Assembly: GCA_937864115.1 (NCBI GenBank)
Contig: CALMII010000020.1
Location: 298,015-362,014, forward strand
DNA from: an uncultured Steroidobacter sp.
GTDB taxonomy: Bacteria; Pseudomonadota; Gammaproteobacteria; Steroidobacterales; Steroidobacteraceae
Reading direction: 5' to 3'
DNA length: 64,000 bases
The first letter of the stretch is position 1. Each line of letters starts with the position of its first letter. Below the pieces are notes generated by a model. The model was given only the letters and a program-made list of their open reading frames with translations. It was not told the origin of the DNA and searched no databases. The translations under genes were made by a program, and so were the position numbers. Shown in pieces: positions 8,137-16,491 of the stretch.

Positions 8137-8832
8137 TCATTCCAGTCGCTGCAGCACCGCCGTTCCGCCGAGCCCGCGCATCTGCCCGACGATCCATTGC
8201 TGTCGCGAGCGCACGTAACTCGACGGGGCGTTCGCCTTGAGGCGTTTTGGATTCGGTAATACCGCCGCGAGCAGCGCGGCATCGTAGGCGTTCAGCTTCG
8301 CCGCCGGCTTTCGGAAATACGTTTCGCTCGCGACCCCGACGCCGAACACACCCTTGCCGAATTCGGCGATGTTCAGATACGTCTCGAGGATGCGCTGCTT
8401 GGGCCACAGCGTTTCGATCAGCAACGTGAAATAAGCTTCGAGTCCTTTGCGAATCCAGTTCCTGCCCGGCCACAGGAACAGATTCTTCGCGACCTGCTGC
8501 GACAGCGTGCTGGCGCCGCGCACGCGGCGGCCGCGCTCGCGATCATCGAGCGCCTTGTCGATCGATTTGAAATCGAAGCCGAAGTGATCGGGGAAGGTCT
8601 GGTCTTCCGAGGCGATCACGGCGACCTTCATCTGCGGCGAGATCTGCGGCCAATCCACCCAGCGCTGTTTGACCTGGTACGACGGATTGGCCGTCGCGCC
8701 GATGACGCGCTCGCGCAGGATGAAGGCGGACGTGGGCGGGTCGACCCAGCGGAAAAGCAGGACGACGAGGATCGTGACGACGAACCAGCTCAGCAGCAGC
8801 CAGCCGATGAAGCGGAGCAGGCGGCGGAACAT
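8137..8832 (-). CDS. mtgA: Monofunctional biosynthetic peptidoglycan transglycosylase MtgA
   Basis: 231 residues, glycosyltransferase family 51 without a transpeptidase domain. One membrane anchor (residues 8-28) precedes the catalytic region: [13 protein letters not shown] (Glu76 is the family's catalytic glutamate), [27 protein letters not shown] and [12 protein letters not shown]. All five GT51 motifs are visible and the length is normal. The enzyme polymerises lipid II into glycan strands on the periplasmic face of the inner membrane. It ends 10 bp from the foldback it shares with msrA, and its start faces a REP pair that separates it from ppiB on the same strand. Confidence 0.95.
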   Translation of the reverse strand: MFRRLLRFIGWLLLSWFVVTILVVLLFRWVDPPTSAFILRERVIGATANPSYQVKQRWVDWPQISPQMKVAVIASEDQTFPDHFGFDFKSIDKALDDRERGRRVRGASTLSQQVAKNLFLWPGRNWIRKGLEAYFTLLIETLWPKQRILETYLNIAEFGKGVFGVGVASETYFRKPAAKLNAYDAALLAAVLPNPKRLKANAPSSYVRSRQQWIVGQMRGLGGTAVLQRLE

Positions 8833-8859
8833 GCAAGCAAGGACGGAAGTTTTTCCACT

Positions 8860-8912
8860 GTGGGGCCGGCTTCAGCCGGCTTCTTCAAAAGGCCGGCTGA
8901 AGCCGGCCCCAC
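8860..8912. repeat. REP-like inverted pair (GTGG ... CCAC)
   Basis: Both hairpins here are of the GGCCGGCTTCAGCCGGC type, so the two halves can also pair with each other as one long stem. It lies between ppiB and mtgA on the minus strand. Confidence 0.9.
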
Positions 8913-8926
8913 AGCAGGAGGTATCT

Positions 8927-9427
8927 CTACTTCGAATCCGGAATCACCGTCACCGACTCGATGACGATCGCCTCGGTCGGCACGTCCTGATGCCCGCGGC
9001 GGTTGCCGGTCTTCACGGCGGCGATGGCATCGATCACTTCCATGCCGGAATCGACGCGGCCGAACACGGCGTAGCCGTAGTTGCTCTGGCCCTTGTGATC
9101 CAGGAAGTCGTTGTCGACCAGGTTGACGAAGAACTGCGAGGTGGCGCTGTCGATGGCGCTGGTGCGGGCCATCGAGAGCGTGCCGCGCTTGTTCTTGAGG
9201 CCGTTGGTCGCTTCGTTCTTGATCGCGGCACGCTGGCCGGGCTTGCTGTCCATGTCTTCGGTCAGTCCGCCGCCCTGCACCATGAAGCCGGGGATCACGC
9301 GATGGAACACCGTGCCGTTGAAGTAGCCGTCCTCGGCGTACTTGCGGAAGTTCTCGGCGGAAATCGGCGCCTGCTTGTCGAAGAGCTGGACGGTGAAGGT
9401 GCCTTTGGAGGTTTTGAATTCGAGCAT
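8927..9427 (-). CDS. ppiB: Cyclophilin-type peptidyl-prolyl cis-trans isomerase B
   Basis: 166 residues, cytoplasmic cyclophilin. It starts MLEFKTSKGTFTVQLF with no signal peptide; a longer in-frame ATG at 9472 would translate part of the upstream foldback and is rejected. Cyclophilin motifs are present: NFRKYAEDGYFNGTVFHRVIPGFMVQGG (catalytic Arg in FHRVI), SATSQFFVNL, and AVFGRVDSGMEVIDAIA. Length and domain are standard. It catalyses proline isomerisation during folding. It is separated from mtgA by a REP pair, so probably has its own transcript. Confidence 0.94.
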   Translation of the reverse strand: MLEFKTSKGTFTVQLFDKQAPISAENFRKYAEDGYFNGTVFHRVIPGFMVQGGGLTEDMDSKPGQRAAIKNEATNGLKNKRGTLSMARTSAIDSATSQFFVNLVDNDFLDHKGQSNYGYAVFGRVDSGMEVIDAIAAVKTGNRRGHQDVPTEAIVIESVTVIPDSK

Positions 9428-9451
9428 GGGTGTCACTTCAGAAGGAAGAGG

Positions 9452-9572
9452 AAGAGCCGCGAAAGACCGCACAAAAGAAACATGACGGCGGAAAAAGTGT
9501 CTGCAATGACCGGAAGGGGCGTCATTGCCGGTGTCCGGCTGATCGCTCCTTCATGCGGTTTTTTGCGGCCTC
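9452..9572. repeat. Long foldback, CCGCAAAGACCGC word family
   Basis: AAGAGCCGCGAAAGACCGC...AAAAGAAA (9452-9480) with a more diverged inverse (9548-9572, CTTCATGCGGTTTTTTGCGG). Inner arms GGCGGAAAAAG and CCGGAAGGGGC...GCCGGTGTCCGG add structure. The right arm overlaps the prmC stop codon. Confidence 0.8.
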
Positions 9573-10425
9573 AGATGCTTCCTTCCGTCACGCGCTCATG
9601 GCCGGCCAGATCGGCGTGGGAGCGTACGCGACCGAAGCCGGCGCGCACAAGCAGATCGCGGACGGCCGCGGCCTGTTTCCAGCCGTGTTCCAGCGCCAGC
9701 CAGCCTCCCGGCGCGAGATGCGCCGGCGCGGCTGCAACGATCTGTTCGATGGACTCGAAACCGGTGCGGCCGCTGATCAGGGCCATGTGCGGTTCGAAGC
9801 GGCGCACGCCCGGGTCGAGGTCGCGATCTTCCGAGGCGATGTAGGGCGGATTCGACACGATCAGGTCGAAGCGCTGGCCCGCCAGCGGCGCGAACCAGCT
9901 GCCGTGCAGCAGTTTCACGTTGGCGATCTGCAGGCGTGCGGCATTGCGCGTCGCCATCTCCAGCGCGGGTGTCGACGCATCGACGGCGAACACCTGCGCC
10001 TGCGGCCGTTCGTTCGCGATGGCGAGCGCGATGGCGCCGCTGCCGGTGCCGAGATCGGCGATGTTCGCCGTCGCGTCCTTGCCGATGTGTTCGAGTGCGC
10101 GCTCGACCAGCAGTTCGGTTTCCGGACGCGGGATCAGCACCGCGGGACTCACTTCGAACAGCAGCGACCAGAATTCCTGCTGGCCGCGTATGTATGCAAT
10201 GGGTTCGCCCTGCATGCGCCGTTTCACGAGCTGCTGATAAGCCCAGCCCGCTTTCGGCGGCAGCTCGCGTTCCGGCGCGCTGCGAAAAGCCGTGCGCGAC
10301 AGGCCCGTTACATGTTCGAGCAACAATTCGGCATCGAGCCGCGGCGAAGCGGAAACGCGCGAGAGCATCGTGCTCGCGGTATGCAGCACGTCGGAAACGG
10401 TCTGTGAGGTATCTACGGCAGGCAT
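9571..10425 (-). CDS. prmC: Peptide chain release factor N5-glutamine methyltransferase PrmC (HemK)
   Basis: 284 residues. PrmC methylates the glutamine of the GGQ motif in release factors RF1 and RF2. The N-terminal helical substrate-binding region (about 1-90) is followed by IPRPETELLVE, the SAM-binding loop DLGTGSGAIALAIA (124-137) and the catalytic NPPY (192-195). All hallmarks are intact. In many gammaproteobacteria prmC follows prfA; here prfA lies about 12 kb away with hemA, so the pair is split. It diverges from the cystathionine beta-synthase gene over 99 bp. The stop codon lies in the edge of a foldback. Confidence 0.95.
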   Translation of the reverse strand: MPAVDTSQTVSDVLHTASTMLSRVSASPRLDAELLLEHVTGLSRTAFRSAPERELPPKAGWAYQQLVKRRMQGEPIAYIRGQQEFWSLLFEVSPAVLIPRPETELLVERALEHIGKDATANIADLGTGSGAIALAIANERPQAQVFAVDASTPALEMATRNAARLQIANVKLLHGSWFAPLAGQRFDLIVSNPPYIASEDRDLDPGVRRFEPHMALISGRTGFESIEQIVAAAPAHLAPGGWLALEHGWKQAAAVRDLLVRAGFGRVRSHADLAGHERVTEGSI

Positions 10426-10524
10426 GAGGATCGGCAGGTCACGTACAATTCGCGCACATTATCCGATCCGCGCGACTCGGTCGCGCTCTGGCCAGTCGCC
10501 AGCCGCCCTCGGAGCCTCTTCGTC

Positions 10525-11889
10525 ATGCACGTCTATTCCAATGCACTCGAAATGATCGGCCGCACGCCGATGCTGAAGCTCAGCCGCTTCGATACCGGTC
10601 CGTGCGAGCTGTATCTCAAGCTCGAAATGATGAATCCCGGCGGCTCGATCAAGGATCGCATCGGCCTGTCGATGATCGAAGAGGCCGAGAAACGCGGGCA
10701 GCTGAAGCCGGGCGACACGATCGTCGAAGCGACGGCCGGCAACACGGGCCTCGGTCTCGCGCTGGTCGCGGCGCAGAAGGGCTATCGCATGATCCTGGTG
10801 CTGCCCGACAAGATGAGCCAGGAAAAGATTTTCAACCTGCGTGCGATGGGCGCGGAAGTGGTGCTGACGCGATCGGACGTGGGCAAGGGACATCCCGAGT
10901 ACTACCAGGATCTCGGCGCCGCCATCGCGCAGAAGATGGGCGCGTACTTCATCAACCAGTTCGCCAATCCCGACAATCCCAAGGCGCACGAGGAAACCAC
11001 CGCGCCGGAAATCTGGGAACAGATGCAGCACAAGCTCGATGCCGTGGTCATCGGCGTCGGCTCCAGCGGCACGATCGCGGGCCTGGCCGCGTACTTCAAG
11101 AAGCACGCGCCGCACGTCGAACTGGTGCTCGCCGATCCGCAGGGCTCGATCCTCAAGGAGTACATCGACACCGGCAAGATGACCCAGAAAGGTTCGTGGC
11201 TGGTCGAAGGCATCGGCGAGGATTTCATTCCGTCGATCTGCGATTTTTCGCTGACGCGCCGCGCGTACAGCATTCCGGATGGCGAGTCGTTCTCGGTCGC
11301 GCGGGCCTTGCTGCAGAAGGAAGGCGTGCTCGCGGGATCGTCGACCGGCACGCTGCTCGCGGCTGCGCTGCACTACTGCCGCGAACAGAAGGAACCGAAG
11401 CGCGTCGTCACGCTCGCCTGCGACACCGGCTCGCGCTACCTGTCGAAACTTTTCAACGATTTCTGGATGGACGATCAGGGCTTCACGCAGCGCGAGAAAT
11501 TCGGCGACCTGCGTGACCTCATCGGCCGCCCGCACGGCCAGCGCGCCACGATCACCGTCGGCCCCGACGATGCGCTCACCACGGCACACAACCGTCTGCG
11601 CAACGCCGGCTTCTCGCAGCTGCCGGTGATGGAAGACGACCAGCTGATCGGCGTCGTCACCGAGGACGACATCCTGCGGTTTGCGTTCGGCCGTCCGGAA
11701 TGCTTCAACGAGCCGGTGCGCCATGCCATGACCAAGGCCTTCCTGCGCGTCGACAAGAGCACCTCGGTGAACAATCTGGTCGCGATGCTGGAAGTGCGCT
11801 CATCGGCCGCCGTGATGGATGGCGACCGGTTCCTCGGGCTGATCACGCGCTCGGATGTATTGAATTATTTGCGGAGGCAGGTGAGATGA
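10525..11889 (+). CDS. Cystathionine beta-synthase (PLP domain plus CBS-domain pair)
   Basis: 454 residues. The catalytic part (about 1-330) is a fold-type II PLP enzyme: NPGGSIKDRI (Lys43 binds PLP), EATAGNTGLGLAL (substrate loop) and GSSGTIAG (phosphate loop). The C-terminal 120 residues form a Bateman module of two CBS repeats (QLPVMEDDQLIGVVTEDDIL and MDGDRFLGLITRSDVL), as in eukaryotic-like cystathionine beta-synthases, where they bind adenosyl ligands. The enzyme condenses homocysteine with serine to cystathionine. The next gene encodes cystathionine gamma-lyase, so the two make a reverse transsulfuration route from homocysteine to cysteine. GGAG at 10511-10514 is the likely ribosome binding site. 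The last codons touch the following foldback. Confidence 0.92.
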   Translation: MHVYSNALEMIGRTPMLKLSRFDTGPCELYLKLEMMNPGGSIKDRIGLSMIEEAEKRGQLKPGDTIVEATAGNTGLGLALVAAQKGYRMILVLPDKMSQEKIFNLRAMGAEVVLTRSDVGKGHPEYYQDLGAAIAQKMGAYFINQFANPDNPKAHEETTAPEIWEQMQHKLDAVVIGVGSSGTIAGLAAYFKKHAPHVELVLADPQGSILKEYIDTGKMTQKGSWLVEGIGEDFIPSICDFSLTRRAYSIPDGESFSVARALLQKEGVLAGSSTGTLLAAALHYCREQKEPKRVVTLACDTGSRYLSKLFNDFWMDDQGFTQREKFGDLRDLIGRPHGQRATITVGPDDALTTAHNRLRNAGFSQLPVMEDDQLIGVVTEDDILRFAFGRPECFNEPVRHAMTKAFLRVDKSTSVNNLVAMLEVRSSAAVMDGDRFLGLITRSDVLNYLRRQVR

Positions 11890-11985
11890 GGCTACAGGCT
11901 ACAGGCGACTGGCCGGAACAGTCCTTCACGGCCGCCATTCCTCTCCCAGAATCTCGCTGTAGCCTGTAGCCTGTAGCCTGTAGCC
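11889..11985. repeat. Foldback with iterated CTACAGG / CCTGTAG words
   Basis: Left arm GAGGCTACAGGCTACAGG (11889-11906); right arm has four tandem CTGTAGC words (11957-11985). Between them lie GACTGGCC and GGCC half-sites. It sits between the two transsulfuration genes. A sibling with the same words lies at 17437. Confidence 0.9.
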
Positions 11986-12008
11986 TTCACCTGTCACCGC
12001 CAATCCCC

Positions 12009-13172
12009 ATGTCCCACTCCCCCCGCCCCCTCGGCTTCGCCACCCGTTGCATCCACGCTGGCCAGTCGCCCGATCCGTCGACCGGCGCCGTGATGCCGCC
12101 GATCTACACGACGTCCACGTATGCGCAGTCGAGCCCCGGCGTGCACAAGGGCTACGACTATTCGCGCACGCGCAATCCGACGCGCAATGCCTATGAGCGC
12201 TGCATCGCTGATCTCGAAGGCGGCGTGCGCGGTTTTGCCTTCGCCTCGGGCATGGCGGCGACCAGCACGGTGATCGAACTGCTCGATGCGGGCAGCCATA
12301 TTGTTGCGACTGATGACCTCTACGGCGGCACCTTCCGCCTGTTCGAACGCGTGCGTCGTCGTACCGCCAATCTCGACGTCACGTTCGTCGATCTGTCGAA
12401 CCCGGAAGCGCTGGCCGCCGCCATACGCCCGGAAACGAAGATGATCTGGATCGAAACGCCGACCAACCCGACGCTGCGGCTGGTCGATATCGCGCAGGTG
12501 GCGGAGTTCGCGCGCAAGCGCGGTCTCATCACGGTGGTCGACAACACGTTCGCGAGTCCGTGGGTGCAGCGGCCGCTGGAACTCGGCGCCGACCTGGTCG
12601 TGCATTCCGCGACCAAGTATCTGAACGGTCACTCCGACATGGTCGGTGGCGTCGCCGTCGCGGCGAATGCCGAGCTCGCCGACAAGGTGGGATTCCTGCA
12701 GAACGCCATCGGCGGCATCGCCGGGCCGTTCGACAGCTTTCTCGCGCTGCGCGGTCTCAAGACGCTGCCGCTGCGCATGCGCCAGGCCAGCGAGAGTTCG
12801 CTGCAGATCGCGCAGTGGCTGGAGAAGCATCCGCAGGTGTCGCGCGTGCTGTATCCGGGCCTGCCGAGCCATCCGCAGCATGAGCTGGCGAAGCGCCAGA
12901 TGAAGAACGGCTACAGCGGCATCGTCACCTTCTTCGTCAAGGGTGGACTCGAAGAGACGCGCACCTTCCTCGAACGCCTGCGCATTTTCACGATCGCCGA
13001 GAGCCTGGGCGGCGTGGAAAGCCTGGTCGATCATCCGGGCCTGATGACGCATGCCTCGATTCCCGCGGACAAGCGCAAGGCGCTGGGGATCGATGATTCG
13101 CTGGTGCGGCTGTCGGTGGGGATCGAGGACACCGACGATCTGATGGCGGATCTGGGCGAAGCGCTCGGCTGA
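12009..13172 (+). CDS. Cystathionine gamma-lyase / trans-sulfuration PLP enzyme
   Basis: 387 residues of the Cys/Met metabolism PLP family (fold type I). Visible motifs: TRCIHAGQSPDPSTGAV, YSRTRNPTRNAYE, FASGMAAT, ETPTNPTLRLVD, VVDNTFASP and HSATKYLNGHSDMVGG with PLP Lys203. The family covers cystathionine gamma-synthase, gamma-lyase and beta-lyase. The neighbour (cystathionine beta-synthase) favours gamma-lyase, which splits cystathionine into cysteine, 2-oxobutyrate and ammonia. Motifs alone do not exclude gamma-synthase. It follows the beta-synthase gene by 119 bp, which is filled with a foldback, so the two may or may not share a transcript. Confidence 0.9.
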   Translation: MSHSPRPLGFATRCIHAGQSPDPSTGAVMPPIYTTSTYAQSSPGVHKGYDYSRTRNPTRNAYERCIADLEGGVRGFAFASGMAATSTVIELLDAGSHIVATDDLYGGTFRLFERVRRRTANLDVTFVDLSNPEALAAAIRPETKMIWIETPTNPTLRLVDIAQVAEFARKRGLITVVDNTFASPWVQRPLELGADLVVHSATKYLNGHSDMVGGVAVAANAELADKVGFLQNAIGGIAGPFDSFLALRGLKTLPLRMRQASESSLQIAQWLEKHPQVSRVLYPGLPSHPQHELAKRQMKNGYSGIVTFFVKGGLEETRTFLERLRIFTIAESLGGVESLVDHPGLMTHASIPADKRKALGIDDSLVRLSVGIEDTDDLMADLGEALG

Positions 13173-13190
13173 TTCAGGATGATTCTTCCT

Positions 13191-13240
13191 GTGGGGCCGG
13201 CTTCAGCCGGCCTGGAATGTCAGGCTAAAGCCTGACCCAC
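13191..13240. repeat. REP-like inverted pair (GTGG ... CCAC)
   Basis: GTGG plus GGCCGGCTTCAGCCGGCC, then GTCAGGCTAAAGCCTGAC plus CCAC. It lies 18 bp after the cystathionine gamma-lyase stop. Confidence 0.9.
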
Positions 13241-13350
13241 AGAAAGAAAGCCCTTCCTGACCTCCTTGCCATCCATCCCGTCGCTCCGCGATGATCGGGC
13301 CGCCGTGTACCGGGCGCGGCTCATACAACAGAACGCAAGGGAGGCTCACG

Positions 13351-14154
13351 ATGGCGATTCAACCGACGCAACCGCAGACGATCGGTGGTGTTCTCGATAC
13401 CACGTTCCAGCTCTACAAGGGCTCCATCGGCAAGGTGTGGATCCTGTGTCTGCTGGGCGCGATCGGCGGCACGCTGCCGTCGCTGTACATGGTGTTCGGC
13501 GGTTCGGCCAATCCTGCGGATCCGCTGGCCGCGCTCGGCATGATGTCGAAGCCCGGTTACTGGCTGGCCAATCTTGCGACGATCATTCTGTCGCTGTGGT
13601 CGATGGGTGCCGTGTATCTCAAGGTGCATGCGATCGGCACGGACACCGACATGGGTCTGGGCGAAGCGCTGACGACCGGCCTGCGCAAGGTACCGTTGCT
13701 CTTCGTGACCGGCGTGCTGTTCGGCATCGCGCTCGCCGTCGGCCTGGTACTCCTCGTCATTCCCGGCCTCATCCTGATGGTCAGTCTGATGCTGTGCTTC
13801 AACCTGGTCCTGTTCGAAGACAAGGGTCCGATCGCCGCGCTGACCGGCAGTCACAATCTGGTCTGGGGCAACTGGTGGCGCACGACCGCGGTCCTTACCG
13901 TCGGTCTCATCATCGTGATGGTCATCTACGTGGCTGTCGGCGTGGTGCTGGGCGTCGCGATTCCCCTCATCGGCCTCGGCGCCGGCGACCCGCTGATGGT
14001 GGGTCTCATCAGCGGCGTGATCATCGGCGTCCTTGCGAGCGTGGTGCTGACGCCGTTCTACGTTTCGATGGGTATCGCGCTCTACTGGGATCTCAAGATG
14101 CGCAAGGAAGGCGGCGATCTCGCGGCCCGCGTCGGTTCGCTCGGGACCGCCTGA
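13351..14154 (+). CDS. Multi-pass membrane protein, first gene of a MoxR/DUF58 operon
   Basis: 267 residues from the ATG at 13351, which has a strong AGGGAGG 6 bases upstream; an in-frame ATG at 13291 is rejected. A short N-terminal segment (QPQTIGGVLDTTFQLYKGSIGKVW) leads into about six hydrophobic helices, e.g. ILCLLGAIGGTLPSLYMV, LLFVTGVLFGIALAVGLVLLVIP and TTAVLTVGLIIVMVIYVAV. The layout resembles membrane proteins annotated as glycerophosphoryl diester phosphodiesterase membrane-domain or DUF975-like, but no catalytic residues are seen. It begins an operon with 3-bp spacing to the DUF4129 gene, suggesting a scaffold for the membrane complex those genes form. Function unknown. Confidence 0.8.
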   Translation: MAIQPTQPQTIGGVLDTTFQLYKGSIGKVWILCLLGAIGGTLPSLYMVFGGSANPADPLAALGMMSKPGYWLANLATIILSLWSMGAVYLKVHAIGTDTDMGLGEALTTGLRKVPLLFVTGVLFGIALAVGLVLLVIPGLILMVSLMLCFNLVLFEDKGPIAALTGSHNLVWGNWWRTTAVLTVGLIIVMVIYVAVGVVLGVAIPLIGLGAGDPLMVGLISGVIIGVLASVVLTPFYVSMGIALYWDLKMRKEGGDLAARVGSLGTA

Positions 14155-14157
14155 TAC

Positions 14158-15120
14158 GTGCGAGCCTGGCTCATCACCCTGCTGTTGCTGGCTGCGCCGG
14201 CCGCCGGATCCCAGGAAGCGGATCCTGCGGCCGGCGCAGTCGTTGCGGCTCAGGATTCGCTTGCCCGGTGCATCGAGACGGCGACCGGCGATGAAGTGGG
14301 ACTCGCGGATCTCGAAGCGGCCTGTCCCGGCATCGAACACGCGCTGACCCAGTCGGGCTATGTCGGTTTCATCGGCGAGACGGAAACGGAGCAGTTGACG
14401 ACTTACGGTCTCGCCGACCTGCAGTACTTCATCGAGCGTTACCCGTACTCCACCGATGGCGGCGCCTTGCCCGAGCACGACGTGAATCGGCTCGCCTCCA
14501 TTCTCGATGCGCTGCAGGAAGAGCAGCGCGCCGACCGGCCGCCGACATTGCTGGAGCGTTTCAAGCGCTGGCTGAACAGCCTGATCCGCCGCCAGCAGCA
14601 GGAGCAGGATCCCTGGCTGGCGAACTGGCTGCGCGATCTCGATGTGTCCGAGCGCATCGTGCGCGCGATCGTCTATGTGTCGGTCCTGCTGATCATCGCG
14701 CTCGCGATTGCCGTGATCGTGAACGAACTGCGCGCTGCCGGCGTCTTCCGCCGCCGCGAACGCCGGTTGGCTGCAGCGCCGGCCGCGAGCGGCGACGTGC
14801 TGGATCTGTCCCGCGCGACGCTGGCCGACCTGGATCGCGTAGCGCTGTCGGAGCGTCCGGCGCTGTTGCTGCGTGTACTGGTGAACACGCTCGTGAGCAC
14901 CGGCCGGCTCAGGACGGAAAAGAGTCTCACGCACCGCGAACTCGGAACGCGCGCGGCTTTCGATGCGATCGACCAGCGCCAGTCCTTCAATCGTGTCGCA
15001 GCGCTCGGCGAGCGCATGCTCTACGGCAATCGCAACGTGCCGCCTGAAGAGATCGACGCCGTCATCGAAACGGGGCGTGCGCTCGATCGGCAGCTCAACG
15101 TGCCGCGGGCGGCGACATGA
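14158..15120 (+). CDS. DUF4129-containing membrane protein (GTG start)
   Basis: 320 residues beginning at GTG 14158, 3 bases after the previous stop. There is a signal peptide (MRAWLITLLLLAAPAAGSQ), a periplasmic segment with two cysteines (residues ~38 and ~58), a central membrane helix (IVYVSVLLIIALAIAVIVNEL, about residues 177-197), and a cytoplasmic C-terminal region that looks like DUF4129 (LRTEKSLTHRELGTRAAFDAI). DUF4129 often occurs beside transglutaminase-like or MoxR/DUF58 genes and is taken as a cytoplasmic tail of a membrane complex. The following gene overlaps by 4 bp (ATGA), so the two are translationally coupled. Confidence 0.82.
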   Translation: MRAWLITLLLLAAPAAGSQEADPAAGAVVAAQDSLARCIETATGDEVGLADLEAACPGIEHALTQSGYVGFIGETETEQLTTYGLADLQYFIERYPYSTDGGALPEHDVNRLASILDALQEEQRADRPPTLLERFKRWLNSLIRRQQQEQDPWLANWLRDLDVSERIVRAIVYVSVLLIIALAIAVIVNELRAAGVFRRRERRLAAAPAASGDVLDLSRATLADLDRVALSERPALLLRVLVNTLVSTGRLRTEKSLTHRELGTRAAFDAIDQRQSFNRVAALGERMLYGNRNVPPEEIDAVIETGRALDRQLNVPRAAT

Positions 15121-16469
15121 AGGACCGCTTGCTGACCCTCGCGCTCGCGATCGGCGCATTCGCGCTGTTCTATGTCCTGTTCCTGCATCGGCCGTCGCAG
15201 CCCCGGGAGCAGGTCACGCGGCCGATCACGACAGAAAAAGGACCAAACGGCTATCTCGCGCTCATGCGCTGGTTCGAGGCCATCGACGTGCAGCCCGTGT
15301 CCTTGCGCGAGCGGTTCCAGGCGCTCGGTGAACTCGAAGGCGTGCCTGCGACGGGCAATCTCCTCATCAGTACGGCGCCGCACCGCTACCCGATGCGCGA
15401 TTCCGAAACCGCGCCGTTGCGCAACTGGGTTTCGGCCGGCAACACGCTGCTCGTCGTCGCTGGATTGTCCGATACGCCGGAATGGTCGATGGGCGAGGGG
15501 ATCGATACCGGTTTCATGAAACACATGGAAGCGATGACGGGGCTGCGCTTCACGCAGGCCCATGCGCAAGCCGATGCTGACGACGAGGCAGCGGCGGAAG
15601 AGGGCGAGGAAACGACCGAGCCCGCCGACGAAGTCGAACCGGCAACGAAGACGCCGGCCGAAAAGCCCAGGCCCTTCGCCAATCCCTTCCAGAAGCTCGA
15701 CGAGCCGCTCGAATTTTCGATGGTGCCGAACGGCGAGCATCCCTTGCTGAGCGGGGTGAAGCGCGTCGATGCGCGGTCCGAATACGCGACGTCGAAATGG
15801 CGCGTCTCGACGGCCTCGATGTCGGACCTGGTGCTGGAACTGGCGAGCGATCCGCAGACCGGCGAACCGGTGCTGTGGCTCATGCGCTATGGCAACGGCC
15901 AGATCCTGGTCAGCGCGTATGGCAGCGTCTTCGTCAACAAGCTGCTGGGCGAACAGGACAATGCGCGGCTGCTGGCGAACATCGTGCGCGGGTCGCTCGG
16001 TCCGCAGGGACGTGTCGTGATCGACGATGCGCACCAGGGGCTCGTCGCCTTCTACGATCCCGAGAAGTTCTACGGCGACCGGCGACTGCACGCGTCGCTG
16101 TGGTGGCTGCTGGGCCTGTGGCTGGTGTTCGTCCTGGGTTCGCAGCGCCTGCGCGCACTCGACAGCCGCTGGCAGCCCATCGACATCACGAACTTCGTCC
16201 GCGCCAGCGGCGGATTTCTGGCGCGCGTGCTGAAGCCGGCGACCGCCGCGCAGCAGTTGTTCACGAACTTCTTCAACGATCTGCGTCGCCAGACCGGACA
16301 GCCGGCCAACGGCGCGCCGTTGTGGGACTGGATGGCAACCCGCGCTTCGCTCGCCGCGAGCGATCTGCAGCAACTGCGCGATCTGCACGAACGCACGCAA
16401 CGCGGCCGGCGCATCGACCTGCCGAAGCTGCAGAACCTGCTGGTGCATGTGCGACAGCAGCTCGCCTGA
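15117..16469 (+). CDS. DUF4350-containing membrane-anchored protein
   Basis: 450 residues. An N-terminal membrane helix (LTLALAIGAFALFYVLFLH) is followed by a DUF4350-type domain: GPNGYLALMRWFEAIDVQPVSLRERF, LLISTAPHRYP and GNTLLVVAGLSD, which resembles a class I glutamine-amidotransferase fold without a visible catalytic triad. A low-complexity acidic/Pro segment (about 155-185, DDEAAAEEGEETTEPADEVE) follows. A second helix (WWLLGLWLVFVLGSQRL, about 325-341) precedes a cytoplasmic tail ending in LQNLLVHVRQQLA. It overlaps the DUF4129 gene by 4 bp and is followed by MoxR after 22 bp. In related genomes DUF4350, DUF4129, MoxR and DUF58 travel together; their shared job is not known. Confidence 0.82.
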   Translation: MKDRLLTLALAIGAFALFYVLFLHRPSQPREQVTRPITTEKGPNGYLALMRWFEAIDVQPVSLRERFQALGELEGVPATGNLLISTAPHRYPMRDSETAPLRNWVSAGNTLLVVAGLSDTPEWSMGEGIDTGFMKHMEAMTGLRFTQAHAQADADDEAAAEEGEETTEPADEVEPATKTPAEKPRPFANPFQKLDEPLEFSMVPNGEHPLLSGVKRVDARSEYATSKWRVSTASMSDLVLELASDPQTGEPVLWLMRYGNGQILVSAYGSVFVNKLLGEQDNARLLANIVRGSLGPQGRVVIDDAHQGLVAFYDPEKFYGDRRLHASLWWLLGLWLVFVLGSQRLRALDSRWQPIDITNFVRASGGFLARVLKPATAAQQLFTNFFNDLRRQTGQPANGAPLWDWMATRASLAASDLQQLRDLHERTQRGRRIDLPKLQNLLVHVRQQLA

Positions 16470-16491
16470 TTCACTGGACTGGAAGACCCGC

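Noticed and set aside
10480..10508. Foldback at the cystathionine beta-synthase promoter (CTGGCCAGTCGCCAG words)
   Set aside because: Only a fragment of the GGCGACTGGC word is present with no convincing inverse arm.
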